From PALSA-1004 sp041483135 (GTDB lineage Bacteria; Pseudomonadota; Gammaproteobacteria; Burkholderiales; SG8-41): a stretch of DNA of 64,000 nucleotides. A model generated the notes under the pieces. It was not told where the DNA came from. It saw only the letters and a list, made by a program, of their open reading frames with translations, and ran no database searches. The translations under genes were made by a program, and so were the position numbers. The DNA lies in the NCBI GenBank assembly GCA_041483135.1, contig JBGPFE010000017.1, positions 10,504-74,503 of the forward strand, given 5' to 3'. Below are positions 42,922 to 51,700 of the stretch, piece by piece. Position 1 is the first letter of the stretch, and every line of letters starts with the position of its first letter.

Positions 42922-43825
42922 GGTCGCTTATTACCCGGGCTGCGCGCTCGAAGGCTCGGGCGGGCCGTACGACCGCTCGACGCGCGCGCTGGTCGACGCG
43001 CTCGACCTGGAAATGGTCAATCTGCAGGACTGGAACTGCTGCGGCGCGATGGAGGTGAAAAACATACACCCGATGCTGCAAACGTACATGTCGGCGCGCA
43101 ACATGGCGATCGCATCCGAGAAAATGGGTTTCGACACCGTGATGGCCCCATGCAACGGCTGCTACCACAATCTCAAGAAGGCCGAATACGAATGCGCGAC
43201 CTCGGCCGAGACCATGCAAACGGTGCAGGAACTGGCGACGAAAGCCGGCGACCCGGTTTACAAAGGCGACGTGCGCACCATCCATCTGCTCGAATGGCTG
43301 ATGGAAGATATCGGCGCCGACGGCATCAAGCAGCGCCTCAACAAAAGCCTGAACGGAATCAAAATCGCCAACTACTACGGCTGCATGTACACGCGGCCGC
43401 GCCAGATTTTCCCGGAAAAAGACCAGGGTCCGGGCTCGGAGTCCTCGCACAAGCCGCATTTCATGGACGATCTGCTCGCCGCGGCGGGCGCGGTCAACGT
43501 CGATTTTCCATTGAAAACCGCATGCTGCGGCGGTGCTCACACGCTGTCCGATTCGGACACCTCGACGCAGCTGGTGTTGAACCTGCTGCAGGCGGCGGAG
43601 GAAGCGGGCGCCGAAGTGGTCGCGACCGAATGCCCGACCTGCCACTCCGGGCTCGAGATGCACCAGATACGCGCCGAAACCCGCTTCGGCATCAAGACCG
43701 GAGTGAAGATACTTTATTTCACGCAATTGCTGGGGCTCGCGCTTGGACTGTCGGCGCGCAAGCTCGCTATCCACGAGAACATCAGCGACTCACTCGATTT
43801 TTTGCACGAAAAGGGCGTCATCTGA
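42914..43825 (+). CDS. shdrB2: sHdrB2, CCG-domain subunit
   Basis: A 303-aa HdrB-like protein with two complete CCG modules: YYPGC...WNCCGAMEV...CNGCYHN and YYGCMYTRP...ACCGGAH...CPTCHSG. These bind the non-cubane clusters where disulfide/persulfide chemistry occurs. The start is the ATG at 42914, inside the end of hdrC2; an upstream in-phase extension is antisense to nothing and not family-like. It ends the six-gene sHdr complex block. Confidence 0.92.
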   Translation: MAKVAYYPGCALEGSGGPYDRSTRALVDALDLEMVNLQDWNCCGAMEVKNIHPMLQTYMSARNMAIASEKMGFDTVMAPCNGCYHNLKKAEYECATSAETMQTVQELATKAGDPVYKGDVRTIHLLEWLMEDIGADGIKQRLNKSLNGIKIANYYGCMYTRPRQIFPEKDQGPGSESSHKPHFMDDLLAAAGAVNVDFPLKTACCGGAHTLSDSDTSTQLVLNLLQAAEEAGAEVVATECPTCHSGLEMHQIRAETRFGIKTGVKILYFTQLLGLALGLSARKLAIHENISDSLDFLHEKGVI

Positions 43826-43903
43826 GAGCGGGAGGCGAAAGCTTGACATCGGCTATACTCATATTCAGCAATGCGCTGGTCTTCTGATTGGGAGTGACGC
43901 GAG

Positions 43904-44350
43904 ATGGCAACAGTGAAAGGCTGCAATTTTCCGGATGATCTGTATTACAACGTCGAGAACAATGTATGGGCGCGGCGCGAGGGCGACGGCAGCGTCGTGA
44001 TCGGCATGACCGCTTACGCCGCGGCGCTCGCCGGGCAGATCGTGTCGTGCACGCCGAAGAAAGTCGGCAGGGGCATCGAGCTCAACAAGTCGGCGGTCAC
44101 GGTCGAATCGGGCAAGTGGGTGGGGCCGGTCAAGAGCCCGGTCGCCGGCGAAGTGGTCGCTGTCAACGACGCGCTTGCGGCCACACCCGCGACCATCAAC
44201 GCCGATCCCTACGGCTCGGGGTGGATGGTGAAGCTCAAGCCCAGCAATTGGGACGCCGACTCGGCCGCGCTCGTCACCGGCGCCGCGGCGGGCGGCGCGT
44301 TTGAAGCGAAAATGAATGCCGAAGGCTTTGGCGGCTGCCAGCCCGCCTAG
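43904..44350 (+). CDS. lbpA: LbpA, lipoate-binding GcvH-like protein of the sHdr system
   Basis: A 148-aa protein with the hammerhead fold of glycine-cleavage H protein. K71 in TVESGKWVGPVKSP is the expected lipoylation site. Dedicated LbpA proteins are essential partners of sHdr sulfur oxidation and are not exchangeable with GcvH in described systems. The absence of glycine-cleavage genes nearby and the placement between hdrB2 and lipoate-assembly genes support LbpA. A GGAGTGACG ribosome site precedes the ATG. Confidence 0.92.
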   Translation: MATVKGCNFPDDLYYNVENNVWARREGDGSVVIGMTAYAAALAGQIVSCTPKKVGRGIELNKSAVTVESGKWVGPVKSPVAGEVVAVNDALAATPATINADPYGSGWMVKLKPSNWDADSAALVTGAAAGGAFEAKMNAEGFGGCQPA

Positions 44351-44386
44351 CCGGCGCGGGGGTTATCCACGTCGGGAACAAGCCTG

Positions 44387-44917
44387 ATGAACGCGCTGAT
44401 CAAGTCTTTTACGCTGGCGATCGCCCTCTCGCTCACGGCCGGTTTTACGCAGGCGAAAGCGCCGGATGGCTGGCCGTTCATCGATTACAACGAGGCGGTG
44501 CGAGTCGCGAAACAGACCGGCAAACCGCTGTTCGTCTATTTCGGCTTCCCGACCTGCCCGTATTGCGAATACGCGAACAAGCACACGTTTTCTTCCGACG
44601 CGCTGCGCAAGCTCTATGCCGACCATTACGTGCTCGGGTATTTTGATATTCGCGGCAATCCTGGCGATGTGATTACGCTGCCGGGCGGCGAGAAGCTGAC
44701 GCGGGCGGAGGCCGTCAAACTGCTGAGGGCGGCCCCGGTCCCGGCGTGGATGTTCGTAGGCCCGGACGGCAGGCAATTATTGATGCGTCGCGGCTCGCGC
44801 ACCCCGGTCGAAGCTTTCATGCAGTTCGACCTCTACGTTGCGAGCGGCGCATACAAGCGCGGATCGTTCGAGGAATTTCTCCTGCAGCGCGGCTTAAGCG
44901 AGGCCAAGGCGGAATAA
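44387..44917 (+). CDS. Exported thioredoxin-fold protein
   Basis: A 176-aa protein with a Sec signal (MNALIKSFTLAIALSLTAGF) and a thioredoxin active site FPTCPYCEYA (C57/C60). It resembles the thioredoxin_7/SoxW-like group of periplasmic thioredoxins. CPYC is an unusual active-site pair, closer to glutaredoxins and some disulfide isomerases. It may keep periplasmic Sox Cys residues reduced or act on sulfane sulfur. Placement inside the sHdr-lipoate locus suggests co-regulation; function is otherwise open. Confidence 0.75.
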   Translation: MNALIKSFTLAIALSLTAGFTQAKAPDGWPFIDYNEAVRVAKQTGKPLFVYFGFPTCPYCEYANKHTFSSDALRKLYADHYVLGYFDIRGNPGDVITLPGGEKLTRAEAVKLLRAAPVPAWMFVGPDGRQLLMRRGSRTPVEAFMQFDLYVASGAYKRGSFEEFLLQRGLSEAKAE

Positions 44918-44938
44918 CCGTCGGTCGCCCTGACGCCC

Positions 44939-46084
44939 ATGCCCATGACCGACTGGACCGGAATCGCGCGACAGATTGAGCCGCTCGACGGCGTCGAGCT
45001 CGACGCCGAGCTTGCCGCCGTGATGCAGCGCCGCCATGCCGCATTGCGCGGCAGGCTCGCGGACCGCATCAATTTCTACACGCCTACTTTCAAGGCCTAC
45101 GCCACGTCCGAGCTTGCGGGCTGCGGCAAGAACGCATGGCCCGCGGTGTCGATCACCGGCGGCGATTGCGAATTGCAGTGCGACCATTGCAAGGCGAAGA
45201 TCCTCGAGCCGATGATCCCGGCGCGCACGCCTGATGAATTGTGGCGTGTCGCAAACCGTGAAATCGAGCGTGGGGCGCGCGGCATGCTGCTCTCGGGCGG
45301 CTCCAACCAGCGCGATGAAGTCGAATATGACCCGTTTTACCCGACCATCCGTCGCGTCAAGCACACATTTCCGGCGTTCAAGATCGCGCTGCACACCGCG
45401 CTGGTCAACCGCGATATTGCGCTGCGCATGGAAGACGCCGGCATCGACGCTGCGATGATGGACGTGATCGGCGCGCAGGACACGATCTCGCAGGTCTATC
45501 ATCTGCGCCGAAGTGTCGGCGATTTCGAGCGCTCGCTCGAATGCCTCGTCGCGACTTCGCTCAAAGTCGTGCCACACATCGTGATCGGGCTGCATTACGG
45601 CAGGCTGCTCGGCGAATGGCGCGCGCTCGAGATCGTCGCGCGTCACCGGCCCGCGGCACTGGTGCTGGTAGTAGTGATGCCGATTTATGCGACAGCGCAG
45701 CGGCCGTTTGCAACGCCCGACCCGCGGCAAGTCGGACGGTTTTTTCTCGATGCGCGCGCCGCCTTGCCTGACACGCCTTTATTGCTCGGTTGCGCGCGTC
45801 CGGCCGGCACGGCCAAGGCGCAGATCGATGCTTATGCGGTGATGGCGGGGCTGAACGGCATTGCGCACCCCGCCGACGGCATGGTCGAACTCGCGGCACG
45901 GCTCGGGCGCGAAGTGCGCGTGACCCCGGCGTGCTGCTCGATTGCGCTCGGCGAAGAAGTGCTGGCGCTCGATGGCGCGGACACCGGCATTGCTGTCGAC
46001 GTACTACGGGTCATCGAAAGCGAACGCGGCAAGCGCCGGCCGCAGGCGCGGCGCGTGCGCATCCCGGTGGTGGCGCGCGCCTAG
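44939..46084 (+). CDS. lipS1: LipS1, radical SAM lipoate synthase subunit
   Basis: A 381-aa radical SAM protein. The cluster motif CELQCDHCK (C77, C81, C84; CxxxCxxC) binds the SAM cluster, and other Cys residues (C62, and CC near 327) may bind an auxiliary cluster that donates sulfur. With LipS2, LipS1 inserts the two sulfur atoms into octanoyl-protein. It is unlike LipA in sequence. ATGs at 44939 and 44945 are both possible. It is followed closely by the ligase gene. Confidence 0.85.
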   Translation: MPMTDWTGIARQIEPLDGVELDAELAAVMQRRHAALRGRLADRINFYTPTFKAYATSELAGCGKNAWPAVSITGGDCELQCDHCKAKILEPMIPARTPDELWRVANREIERGARGMLLSGGSNQRDEVEYDPFYPTIRRVKHTFPAFKIALHTALVNRDIALRMEDAGIDAAMMDVIGAQDTISQVYHLRRSVGDFERSLECLVATSLKVVPHIVIGLHYGRLLGEWRALEIVARHRPAALVLVVVMPIYATAQRPFATPDPRQVGRFFLDARAALPDTPLLLGCARPAGTAKAQIDAYAVMAGLNGIAHPADGMVELAARLGREVRVTPACCSIALGEEVLALDGADTGIAVDVLRVIESERGKRRPQARRVRIPVVARA

Positions 46085-46119
46085 CGCCGGCAGGCATCCG
46101 GGACGGACGAAGGCGATCC

Positions 46120-47196
46120 ATGAGAGAAATGTGGCGAGTGATCGATACCGGGCTGCGCCCCGCGGCGCAGAACATCGCATTGAACCGCGCGTTGCTCGAA
46201 GCACGGCAAGCGGAGGAAATTCCGAGCACGCTGCGCTTCCTGCGCTTTGCGCCGAGCGCGCTGCTCGGCTATCACCAGAGCGCCGAGCAGGAGCTCAACC
46301 TCGACTATTGCAAGGCGCACGCCATCGCGATCCAGCGCCGCATCACCGGCGGCGGCGCGATTTACTTCGACGAGACGCAGCTCGGCTGGGAGTTGTATCT
46401 CCACAAGCGCGACGTCGGTACTTCCGACATGCAGGCGATCGCCAGGCGCATCTGCCATGCGGCGGCCACCGCGATCAGCGCGCTCGGCGTGGACGCGCGT
46501 TTCCGGCCGCGCAACGACATCGAGGTCGACGGCAGGAAAATCTCCGGCACCGGCGGCGCGTTCGACGGCGACGCGCTGCTCTATCAGGGCACGCTGCTGA
46601 TTGATTTCGACGTCGAAAAAATGTTGCGCGTGTTGCGCATCCCGGCCGAGAAGCTAGCGGACAAAGCGATCGCGTCGGCGCGCGAGCGCGTCGCCAATCT
46701 CAAGGACCTGCTCGGGGGGCGCCCGGATCCCGCGCTCATCAAGCGCAACCTCGGCGAGGCGTTCGAGAGCGAGTTCGGCGTCGAATTCCACGACGGCGAT
46801 CTCTCGCTGACCGAGCATGCGCGCTATCAGACTGCGCTCGCCGAGATCGATACGCCAGACTGGGTCAATCTGGTGCGACGGCCGGCATCCGACATGCCGA
46901 TTTACGAGGCGGTGCAGAAATTCGCCGGCGGCATGCTGCGCGCGAGCCTGACTTACGACCGTCTCGCGCACCGCGTCAAGCAGGTGTGGTTTATGGGCGA
47001 CATTTTCGTCAGCCCGCGCCGCACCATCGCCGATCTCGAGGCGGCGCTGCGCGACACCTCGGTCGAGCGGCTCGAGCACAACGTGCGCGCGTTCTTTGCC
47101 GGGCGCCCGGTGGATATGCTGGCGCTGACGCCGGACGATTTCATTGCGGTGATGCGGCTCGCCGCCAAGCAGCCGATCGTCGCCTCGAGTTCATGA
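46120..47196 (+). CDS. slpl(AB): Lipoate-protein ligase of the sHdr-associated type, sLpl(AB)
   Basis: A 358-aa ligase that activates lipoate or octanoate with ATP and attaches it to the LbpA lysine. The family signature RRITGGGA occurs at 73-80 and the catalytic Lys140 in GRKISGTGGAF. It is longer than a bare LplA catalytic domain because the C-terminal accessory domain (about 260-358) is present on the same chain. The start is the ATG at 46120; the frame open upstream overlaps lipS1. Its stop overlaps the next start as ATGA. Confidence 0.85.
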   Translation: MREMWRVIDTGLRPAAQNIALNRALLEARQAEEIPSTLRFLRFAPSALLGYHQSAEQELNLDYCKAHAIAIQRRITGGGAIYFDETQLGWELYLHKRDVGTSDMQAIARRICHAAATAISALGVDARFRPRNDIEVDGRKISGTGGAFDGDALLYQGTLLIDFDVEKMLRVLRIPAEKLADKAIASARERVANLKDLLGGRPDPALIKRNLGEAFESEFGVEFHDGDLSLTEHARYQTALAEIDTPDWVNLVRRPASDMPIYEAVQKFAGGMLRASLTYDRLAHRVKQVWFMGDIFVSPRRTIADLEAALRDTSVERLEHNVRAFFAGRPVDMLALTPDDFIAVMRLAAKQPIVASSS

Positions 47197-48269
47197 CCAT
47201 GCCTGGCGTCGATGTACTGGTGATTGGCCTGGGGCCGGCGGGGTCAGTGGCGGCCAAGGCGGCCGCAGCGCGCGGCCTCCGGGTGCTCGCCGTTGACCGC
47301 AAGAAAATCATCGGCGAGCCGGTGCAATGCGCTGAATTCATCCCGCTGCCGCTCGCGCGTCATGCCCAGGACGCCGGCGTATTGCAGCAGCGCATTGCCG
47401 GCATGACCAGCGTATTGCCTTCGGGTGCGGTCACGGCGTCGCCGTTTCCGGGGTTGATGGTCAATCGCGCGCAATTCGACCGCTCGCTCGCGTATGAGGC
47501 GCAGCGCGCCGGCGCCGAGGTGATGCTTGCCAGCGTCTTGCGCGGCGTCGATGCGGCGGTGAACGTTGCGCGCGTTGCGACGCCGGCAGGGGAAACCGAT
47601 ATTCACTATCGGGTGCTGATCGCCGCCGACGGGCCGCACTCCGGTGTCGCACGCGAACTCGGCCTGGCGCCGCTCGCGACCATCAACACCCGGCAGTACG
47701 CGGTGACGCTCACGCAGCGGTACCACGACACCGATATCTGGTTGTCGGATGAGTATCCAGGCGGCTACGCGTGGTTGTTCCCGAAAGGCGCGCACGCCAA
47801 CCTCGGGCTCGGCATCGACCCGCGCATCGACCGCGACCTGAAAACGCCGCTCGATGCGTTGCATCAGCAGCTGGTTGCCGTGGGGCGCGTCGACGGTGAA
47901 ATCCTGTCTCGCACCGGCGGTGCGATCCCGGTCGGTGGCATGCGCGAGCGGTTGACAGCCGGCCACGTGATGTTCGTCGGCGATGCAGCAGGCCTCACGC
48001 ATCCGATCACCGGCGCCGGGATTGCCGCCGCGGTGATTTCGGGCGAGCGCGCCGGGCAGGCGGCGGCGAGCAGCCTGTGCGACGGCAATGTCGCCGCATT
48101 GCGCGAATTCGAAGACGACATGCGCGATCAGTTCGAAGCGCCGCTTGCGCGAGCCGTCGCGCGCAGGCGCGAGCTCAATCGCATCTGGCATACGCCGGCC
48201 GCGCGCGCAGATGCGCCGCACCGGCGCGGCTGGATCGCGTTCCCCGATTACTTTAAGGAGGCGGCATGA
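47193..48269 (+). CDS. lipT: LipT-type FAD-dependent oxidoreductase
   Basis: A 358-aa flavoprotein of the geranylgeranyl-reductase-like group. FAD motifs: VLVIGLGPAGSVAAKAA (GLGPAG at 12-17) and VMFVGDAAGLTHPITGAGI. In sHdr-type lipoate loci a gene of this family accompanies lipS1/lipS2, probably supplying electrons to the radical SAM enzymes. It begins at the ATGA overlap with the ligase gene. A role in isoprenoid reduction is the alternative but does not fit the context. Confidence 0.82.
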   Translation: MTMPGVDVLVIGLGPAGSVAAKAAAARGLRVLAVDRKKIIGEPVQCAEFIPLPLARHAQDAGVLQQRIAGMTSVLPSGAVTASPFPGLMVNRAQFDRSLAYEAQRAGAEVMLASVLRGVDAAVNVARVATPAGETDIHYRVLIAADGPHSGVARELGLAPLATINTRQYAVTLTQRYHDTDIWLSDEYPGGYAWLFPKGAHANLGLGIDPRIDRDLKTPLDALHQQLVAVGRVDGEILSRTGGAIPVGGMRERLTAGHVMFVGDAAGLTHPITGAGIAAAVISGERAGQAAASSLCDGNVAALREFEDDMRDQFEAPLARAVARRRELNRIWHTPAARADAPHRRGWIAFPDYFKEAA

Positions 48270-48333
48270 GGCGACCCGTGATCCTCGAGCGGACAAGACA
48301 TGTCGCCCATCCCGCGAGGTCGGAGGTGCCGAC

Positions 48334-49461
48334 ATGACTTTAACGGTTGAATCCCGGCCCATCCGTATTTACCGTCCCGACTACCACGTCCGGACGCCCG
48401 AGATGCGGTCGCCCGGGTATGTGCAGATGAGTACTGCGGCGGCGATCACGCTGGGGCTCGTGCCAGGCCGGATGCACCGCACCGCGTGCACGCATTGCCT
48501 GAACCTGCTGGTGACTTATCCCGAGGGCTGCCGCGCCAACTGCGCATATTGCGGCCTGGCGCGCCATCGCGAGGAGGCGCGCGATTATGCCGACCGCAAT
48601 TTCATTCGTGTCGACTGGCCGACCGCGCGTTACGACGACGTGCTCGCGCGAGTCAGGGCCGGCGCCGACCAGGGCCAGTTCCAGCGCATGTGCATTTCGA
48701 TGATTACGCACCCGAGCTCGAATGACGACACTTTTGTGCTGCTTGAGCGATGGGTGCGCGAGGTGCCGCAGGTGCCGGTGTCGATCCTGTCGAACCCGAC
48801 CACGCTTGAGCGCGACGACCTCGCGCGTATGCATCGGATGGGCGCCGACATCTTCACGGTCGCGCTCGATGCGGTGACTCCAGAAATCTTCGAGCGCACG
48901 CGCGGCAAGGGCGTCGACAGCCCGCATAAATACGAAAAATACTGGCAGGCGATCGCATGGGCGGCGGAGATCTTCGGGCCGGATAAATTCGGCGCCCACC
49001 TGATCTGCGGCATGGGCGAGACCGAGCGCGAGATCCTCGAGGTCGCGCAGAGAATCCGCGATCTGGGCGGCCACAACCACATGTTCGCGTTCTTTCCCGA
49101 GCGCGGCTCGCTGATGGAAGACTGGCCCGCGGCCGGCCGCGGGCAGTGGCGGCGCGTGCAGCTCGCGCGTTACATCATCGATTACGCCGGCGGCCACATG
49201 CGGGATATGTCGTTCGACGATGAGGGGCGCGTGATCGATTTCGGCGTGCCGGAACGCGAGCTCGCAGCCATCATTGATTCCGGCAAGCCATTCCGCACTT
49301 CGGGCTGTCCGGGTAAGGCTGACGACGTGTCGGCGTGCAACCGGCCGTACGGCGATTCGAGTCCGACCGATATCCTGTCGTTCCCGTTTGCGCTGGCGCG
49401 GCGCGATGTCGCGCGCGTCCGCCGCCAGCTTGCCGGCGCAGATATAAAAGCAGGTTTGTAA
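48334..49461 (+). CDS. lipS2: LipS2, radical SAM lipoate synthase subunit
   Basis: A 375-aa radical SAM protein related to BioB-like synthases. C66, C70 and C73 in CRANCAYCG bind the SAM cluster, while TACTHC (C52, C55) and Cys residues in SGCPGKADDVSAC near the C terminus may hold the sacrificial auxiliary cluster. With LipS1 it completes lipoyl synthesis. The ATG at 48334 has GGAGG 7 bases upstream; the open frame before it lies within lipT. It is the last identified gene of the locus. Confidence 0.85.
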   Translation: MTLTVESRPIRIYRPDYHVRTPEMRSPGYVQMSTAAAITLGLVPGRMHRTACTHCLNLLVTYPEGCRANCAYCGLARHREEARDYADRNFIRVDWPTARYDDVLARVRAGADQGQFQRMCISMITHPSSNDDTFVLLERWVREVPQVPVSILSNPTTLERDDLARMHRMGADIFTVALDAVTPEIFERTRGKGVDSPHKYEKYWQAIAWAAEIFGPDKFGAHLICGMGETEREILEVAQRIRDLGGHNHMFAFFPERGSLMEDWPAAGRGQWRRVQLARYIIDYAGGHMRDMSFDDEGRVIDFGVPERELAAIIDSGKPFRTSGCPGKADDVSACNRPYGDSSPTDILSFPFALARRDVARVRRQLAGADIKAGL

Positions 49462-49476
49462 GCGCATATATGTGCA

Positions 49477-49527
49477 GATGAACATGGATTTACCGCGCAT
49501 TGAAACCGGCGTAAATCGGCGTTCATC
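49477..49527. repeat. Intergenic fold-back repeat of the GATGAAC/GATTTAC type
   Basis: GATGAACATGGATTTAC (49477-49493) is inverted as GTAAATCGGCGTTCATC (49511-49527). Two 7-bp stems are split by a 3-base internal loop and capped by a 17-base loop. An outer GAAACCG/CGGTTTC pair overlaps it. It fills the 81-base gap between lipS2 and the 132-aa gene. Confidence 0.7.
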
Positions 49528-49542
49528 GGCGGTTTCGCTGTC

Positions 49543-49941
49543 ATGAAAGAAATCAAGCTTACGGATGTCGGCCAGCTCAAGAATGAGCTCGCGAAGTATA
49601 AAAAGGGCAAAAAGCTCGATATCCGGCTGTTCAATCAGGTCGCGCGCCTGGCGTGGCTCGGCAAGATCGTGTTGTCGCCGCTTGATCCCGGGAACCCGGA
49701 GTGCAAGGCGTATTTGCTCCACTTGCAGCCGCTCGAGGGCTTGCAGCGCGAGATCGTCACGCTCGACGAGGATCTCAACGGCATGCCGTTCGCCTCGCAA
49801 ATTCATGTTCTCGACGCCGAGCAGGGCGACCGCCTTGCCGGGATCTTCCGGGCCGGCATGCAGCACCGCGTGCGCGAGCTTGAGACGCTCAATGGGCGTG
49901 AGTTCTATCTCGAAAACTTTTTTGAGCCCGGCGAGCGCTAA
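49543..49941 (+). CDS. Hypothetical protein, 132 aa
   Basis: I do not recognise this small soluble protein. It is rich in Lys, Leu and Glu, lacks a signal peptide and Cys clusters, and starts MKEIKLTDVGQLKNEL. Its place after lipS2 could mean membership in the sHdr-lipoate operon, but the fold-back repeat before it may separate the transcripts. No function is proposed. Confidence 0.6.
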   Translation: MKEIKLTDVGQLKNELAKYKKGKKLDIRLFNQVARLAWLGKIVLSPLDPGNPECKAYLLHLQPLEGLQREIVTLDEDLNGMPFASQIHVLDAEQGDRLAGIFRAGMQHRVRELETLNGREFYLENFFEPGER

Positions 49942-50018
49942 GGCGGCGGAACAGCTGCGTCATTGCTGCAGCGACGGACAGAGGATCGCCGGCAGGCTCA
50001 CGGCCGGCGTCGAATGCC

Positions 50019-50408
50019 ATGGCACACCCCTCCCTTGATTCGAGGCTGCAACGCCGCTGCATCGTGATGACCGACGATGCGGCGCTGCGCTCGCGGCTCG
50101 CGGCCGCGTTGCCGCCGGACTGGCGGCTGACGGCGACCGACGACCTTGGCGCGCTCGGCGGATTCGCGGAGGTGCTCCAGCACCGCTTCATCGTGCTCGA
50201 CCTCGACAGCCGGGCGTTCGACCCGCTGGATGTCATCCGTTCGGTTCGCAGCGAGCTGATGCTGAATGTGCCGATCTTTTGTTTTGGCGGCGCGCCCCCG
50301 GCGCGCGACGCGGCGCGGCTCGCGCGCGCGGACCGCTTTTTCGAGCGCGACGAGATAGTTGCGCGGCTCGGCGATTTTTGCGGGCAGTTCGGGTGGGGCG
50401 GAGGCTGA
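50019..50408 (+). CDS. Degenerate receiver-domain (CheY-like) protein
   Basis: A 129-aa protein with a receiver-like fold pattern: acidic pair in IVMTDDAAL, possible phospho-acceptor Asp in FIVLDLDSRAFDP, then PIFCFGG where the conserved Thr/Ser region should be, and ADRFFER where the conserved Lys is expected. The last two substitutions suggest that it cannot signal in the usual way. No output domain is attached. It lies 77 bases after the 132-aa gene and converges with the MFS gene. Confidence 0.55.
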   Translation: MAHPSLDSRLQRRCIVMTDDAALRSRLAAALPPDWRLTATDDLGALGGFAEVLQHRFIVLDLDSRAFDPLDVIRSVRSELMLNVPIFCFGGAPPARDAARLARADRFFERDEIVARLGDFCGQFGWGGG

Positions 50409-50445
50409 ATTGCGCCGCCTGCTGCGGGCGGGCTGACGCGGGCGA

Positions 50446-51693
50446 CTATTCCTGGATGATGCCGAGCCGGATGTAAATCGGGCGTATATTGGCGCGCAGC
50501 CGCGGCAGTTGGCGCCACAGAACGATACCGCCGATGACGCAGCATGCGCCACCGACAAACAGCGTGTGCTCCGCGCCGATCGCGGCGGCGAGCGCACCCG
50601 CGGCAAGGCTGCCAACAGGTGAGACACCAAGGAATGCGACGGTGAACAGGCTCATGATGCGGCCGCGCATCTCATCGTCGACGATGGTTTGGAAGATGGT
50701 GCTGATCGCTTGAACGGCCATGATGATGCCGAGTCCGGTGAGCGCAATCATCACCATCGACAGCCAGAGCAGCTGCGAGTAGGCGAACAGCATCAGCGTA
50801 GCGCCGGTCAGCAGCATTCCGCCCAGCACCAGGCGCGTGAGTCCCCGCACTTCGCGGCGCGATGCGAGATAGACCGGCGCGAGCACGCTGCCGAATCCCG
50901 CGGCGCCCATCAGGAACCCGAGCGTGTGCGCGCCGCCACCGAAGATTTCCTTGGCGAAAATCGGCAGCAGCGTCTGGTACGGCGTTGCCATGAAACTGAT
51001 CAACGCCATCATCGGCAGCAGCAGGCGGATCGGCACCAGGTCCCAAGCGTAGCGGATGCCCTCGGCGAGCCCGCGCAAGAGGGATGCTTTGCCCGGTGTC
51101 CGCACGTTCGGGGCGACGTTCATCTGCACGATCGCGATGATGACGGCGATCTTGCTGACCCCGTTCACGAGAAAGCAGAACGCCTCGCTGAAATAAACCA
51201 GCAACATGCCGGCGATGGTGGGACCGATCATGCGCCCCGTGTTCTGCATGAAGCCGTTGAAAGCGATTGCCGCGGGCAGGTCCTCCTTCGATGGCACCAT
51301 CTGCGGCACGAAGGTCTGGCGCAGCGGCGTGTCGAACGCCATGATTACGCCGAGTGCTGCTGCCATCGCGATGATGTGCCAGACCTGGATCAATCCGGTA
51401 TAGGTGAGCAGCGCAAGCGCGAGCGCCTGCGCCATCGCCAGCGCTTGCGTCGCCATCAGCAGCTTGCGGCGGTCGTAGCGGTCGGCCCAGATGCCGCCGA
51501 GCGGCGCCAGCAGCAGGATCGGGATTTGTCCCGCGAACGCGGCGAGGCCGAGCAGGAAGGCGGAGCCCGTCATGCGGTAAACCAGCCAGGCCATCGCGAT
51601 TTGCTGTATCCAGGTCCCGATCAGCGACAGCGACTGGCCGTAGAAAAATAGCCGGAAATTGCGGTGCCGGAAGGCGCGCAGCGTATGTATCAC
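50446..51693 (-). CDS. MFS transporter, EntS-like
   Basis: A 415-aa inner-membrane protein with about 11-12 transmembrane helices. The loop GGIWADRYDRRKLL between helices 2 and 3 is the MFS signature (G-x-x-x-D-R-x-x-R-R). Overall pattern matches the MFS_3/EntS group of exporters for siderophores or drugs; substrate is unknown. It starts 8 bases after the end of valS on the same strand, so it is probably transcribed with it. Confidence 0.85.
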   Translation of the reverse strand: MIHTLRAFRHRNFRLFFYGQSLSLIGTWIQQIAMAWLVYRMTGSAFLLGLAAFAGQIPILLLAPLGGIWADRYDRRKLLMATQALAMAQALALALLTYTGLIQVWHIIAMAAALGVIMAFDTPLRQTFVPQMVPSKEDLPAAIAFNGFMQNTGRMIGPTIAGMLLVYFSEAFCFLVNGVSKIAVIIAIVQMNVAPNVRTPGKASLLRGLAEGIRYAWDLVPIRLLLPMMALISFMATPYQTLLPIFAKEIFGGGAHTLGFLMGAAGFGSVLAPVYLASRREVRGLTRLVLGGMLLTGATLMLFAYSQLLWLSMVMIALTGLGIIMAVQAISTIFQTIVDDEMRGRIMSLFTVAFLGVSPVGSLAAGALAAAIGAEHTLFVGGACCVIGGIVLWRQLPRLRANIRPIYIRLGIIQE

Positions 51694-51700
51694 CGCACGC

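Noticed and set aside
43843..43848. TTGACA upstream of lbpA as a promoter -35
   Set aside because: The nearby TATACT is only 5 bases away and no -10 lies at 16-18 bases, so the promoter is unsupported.
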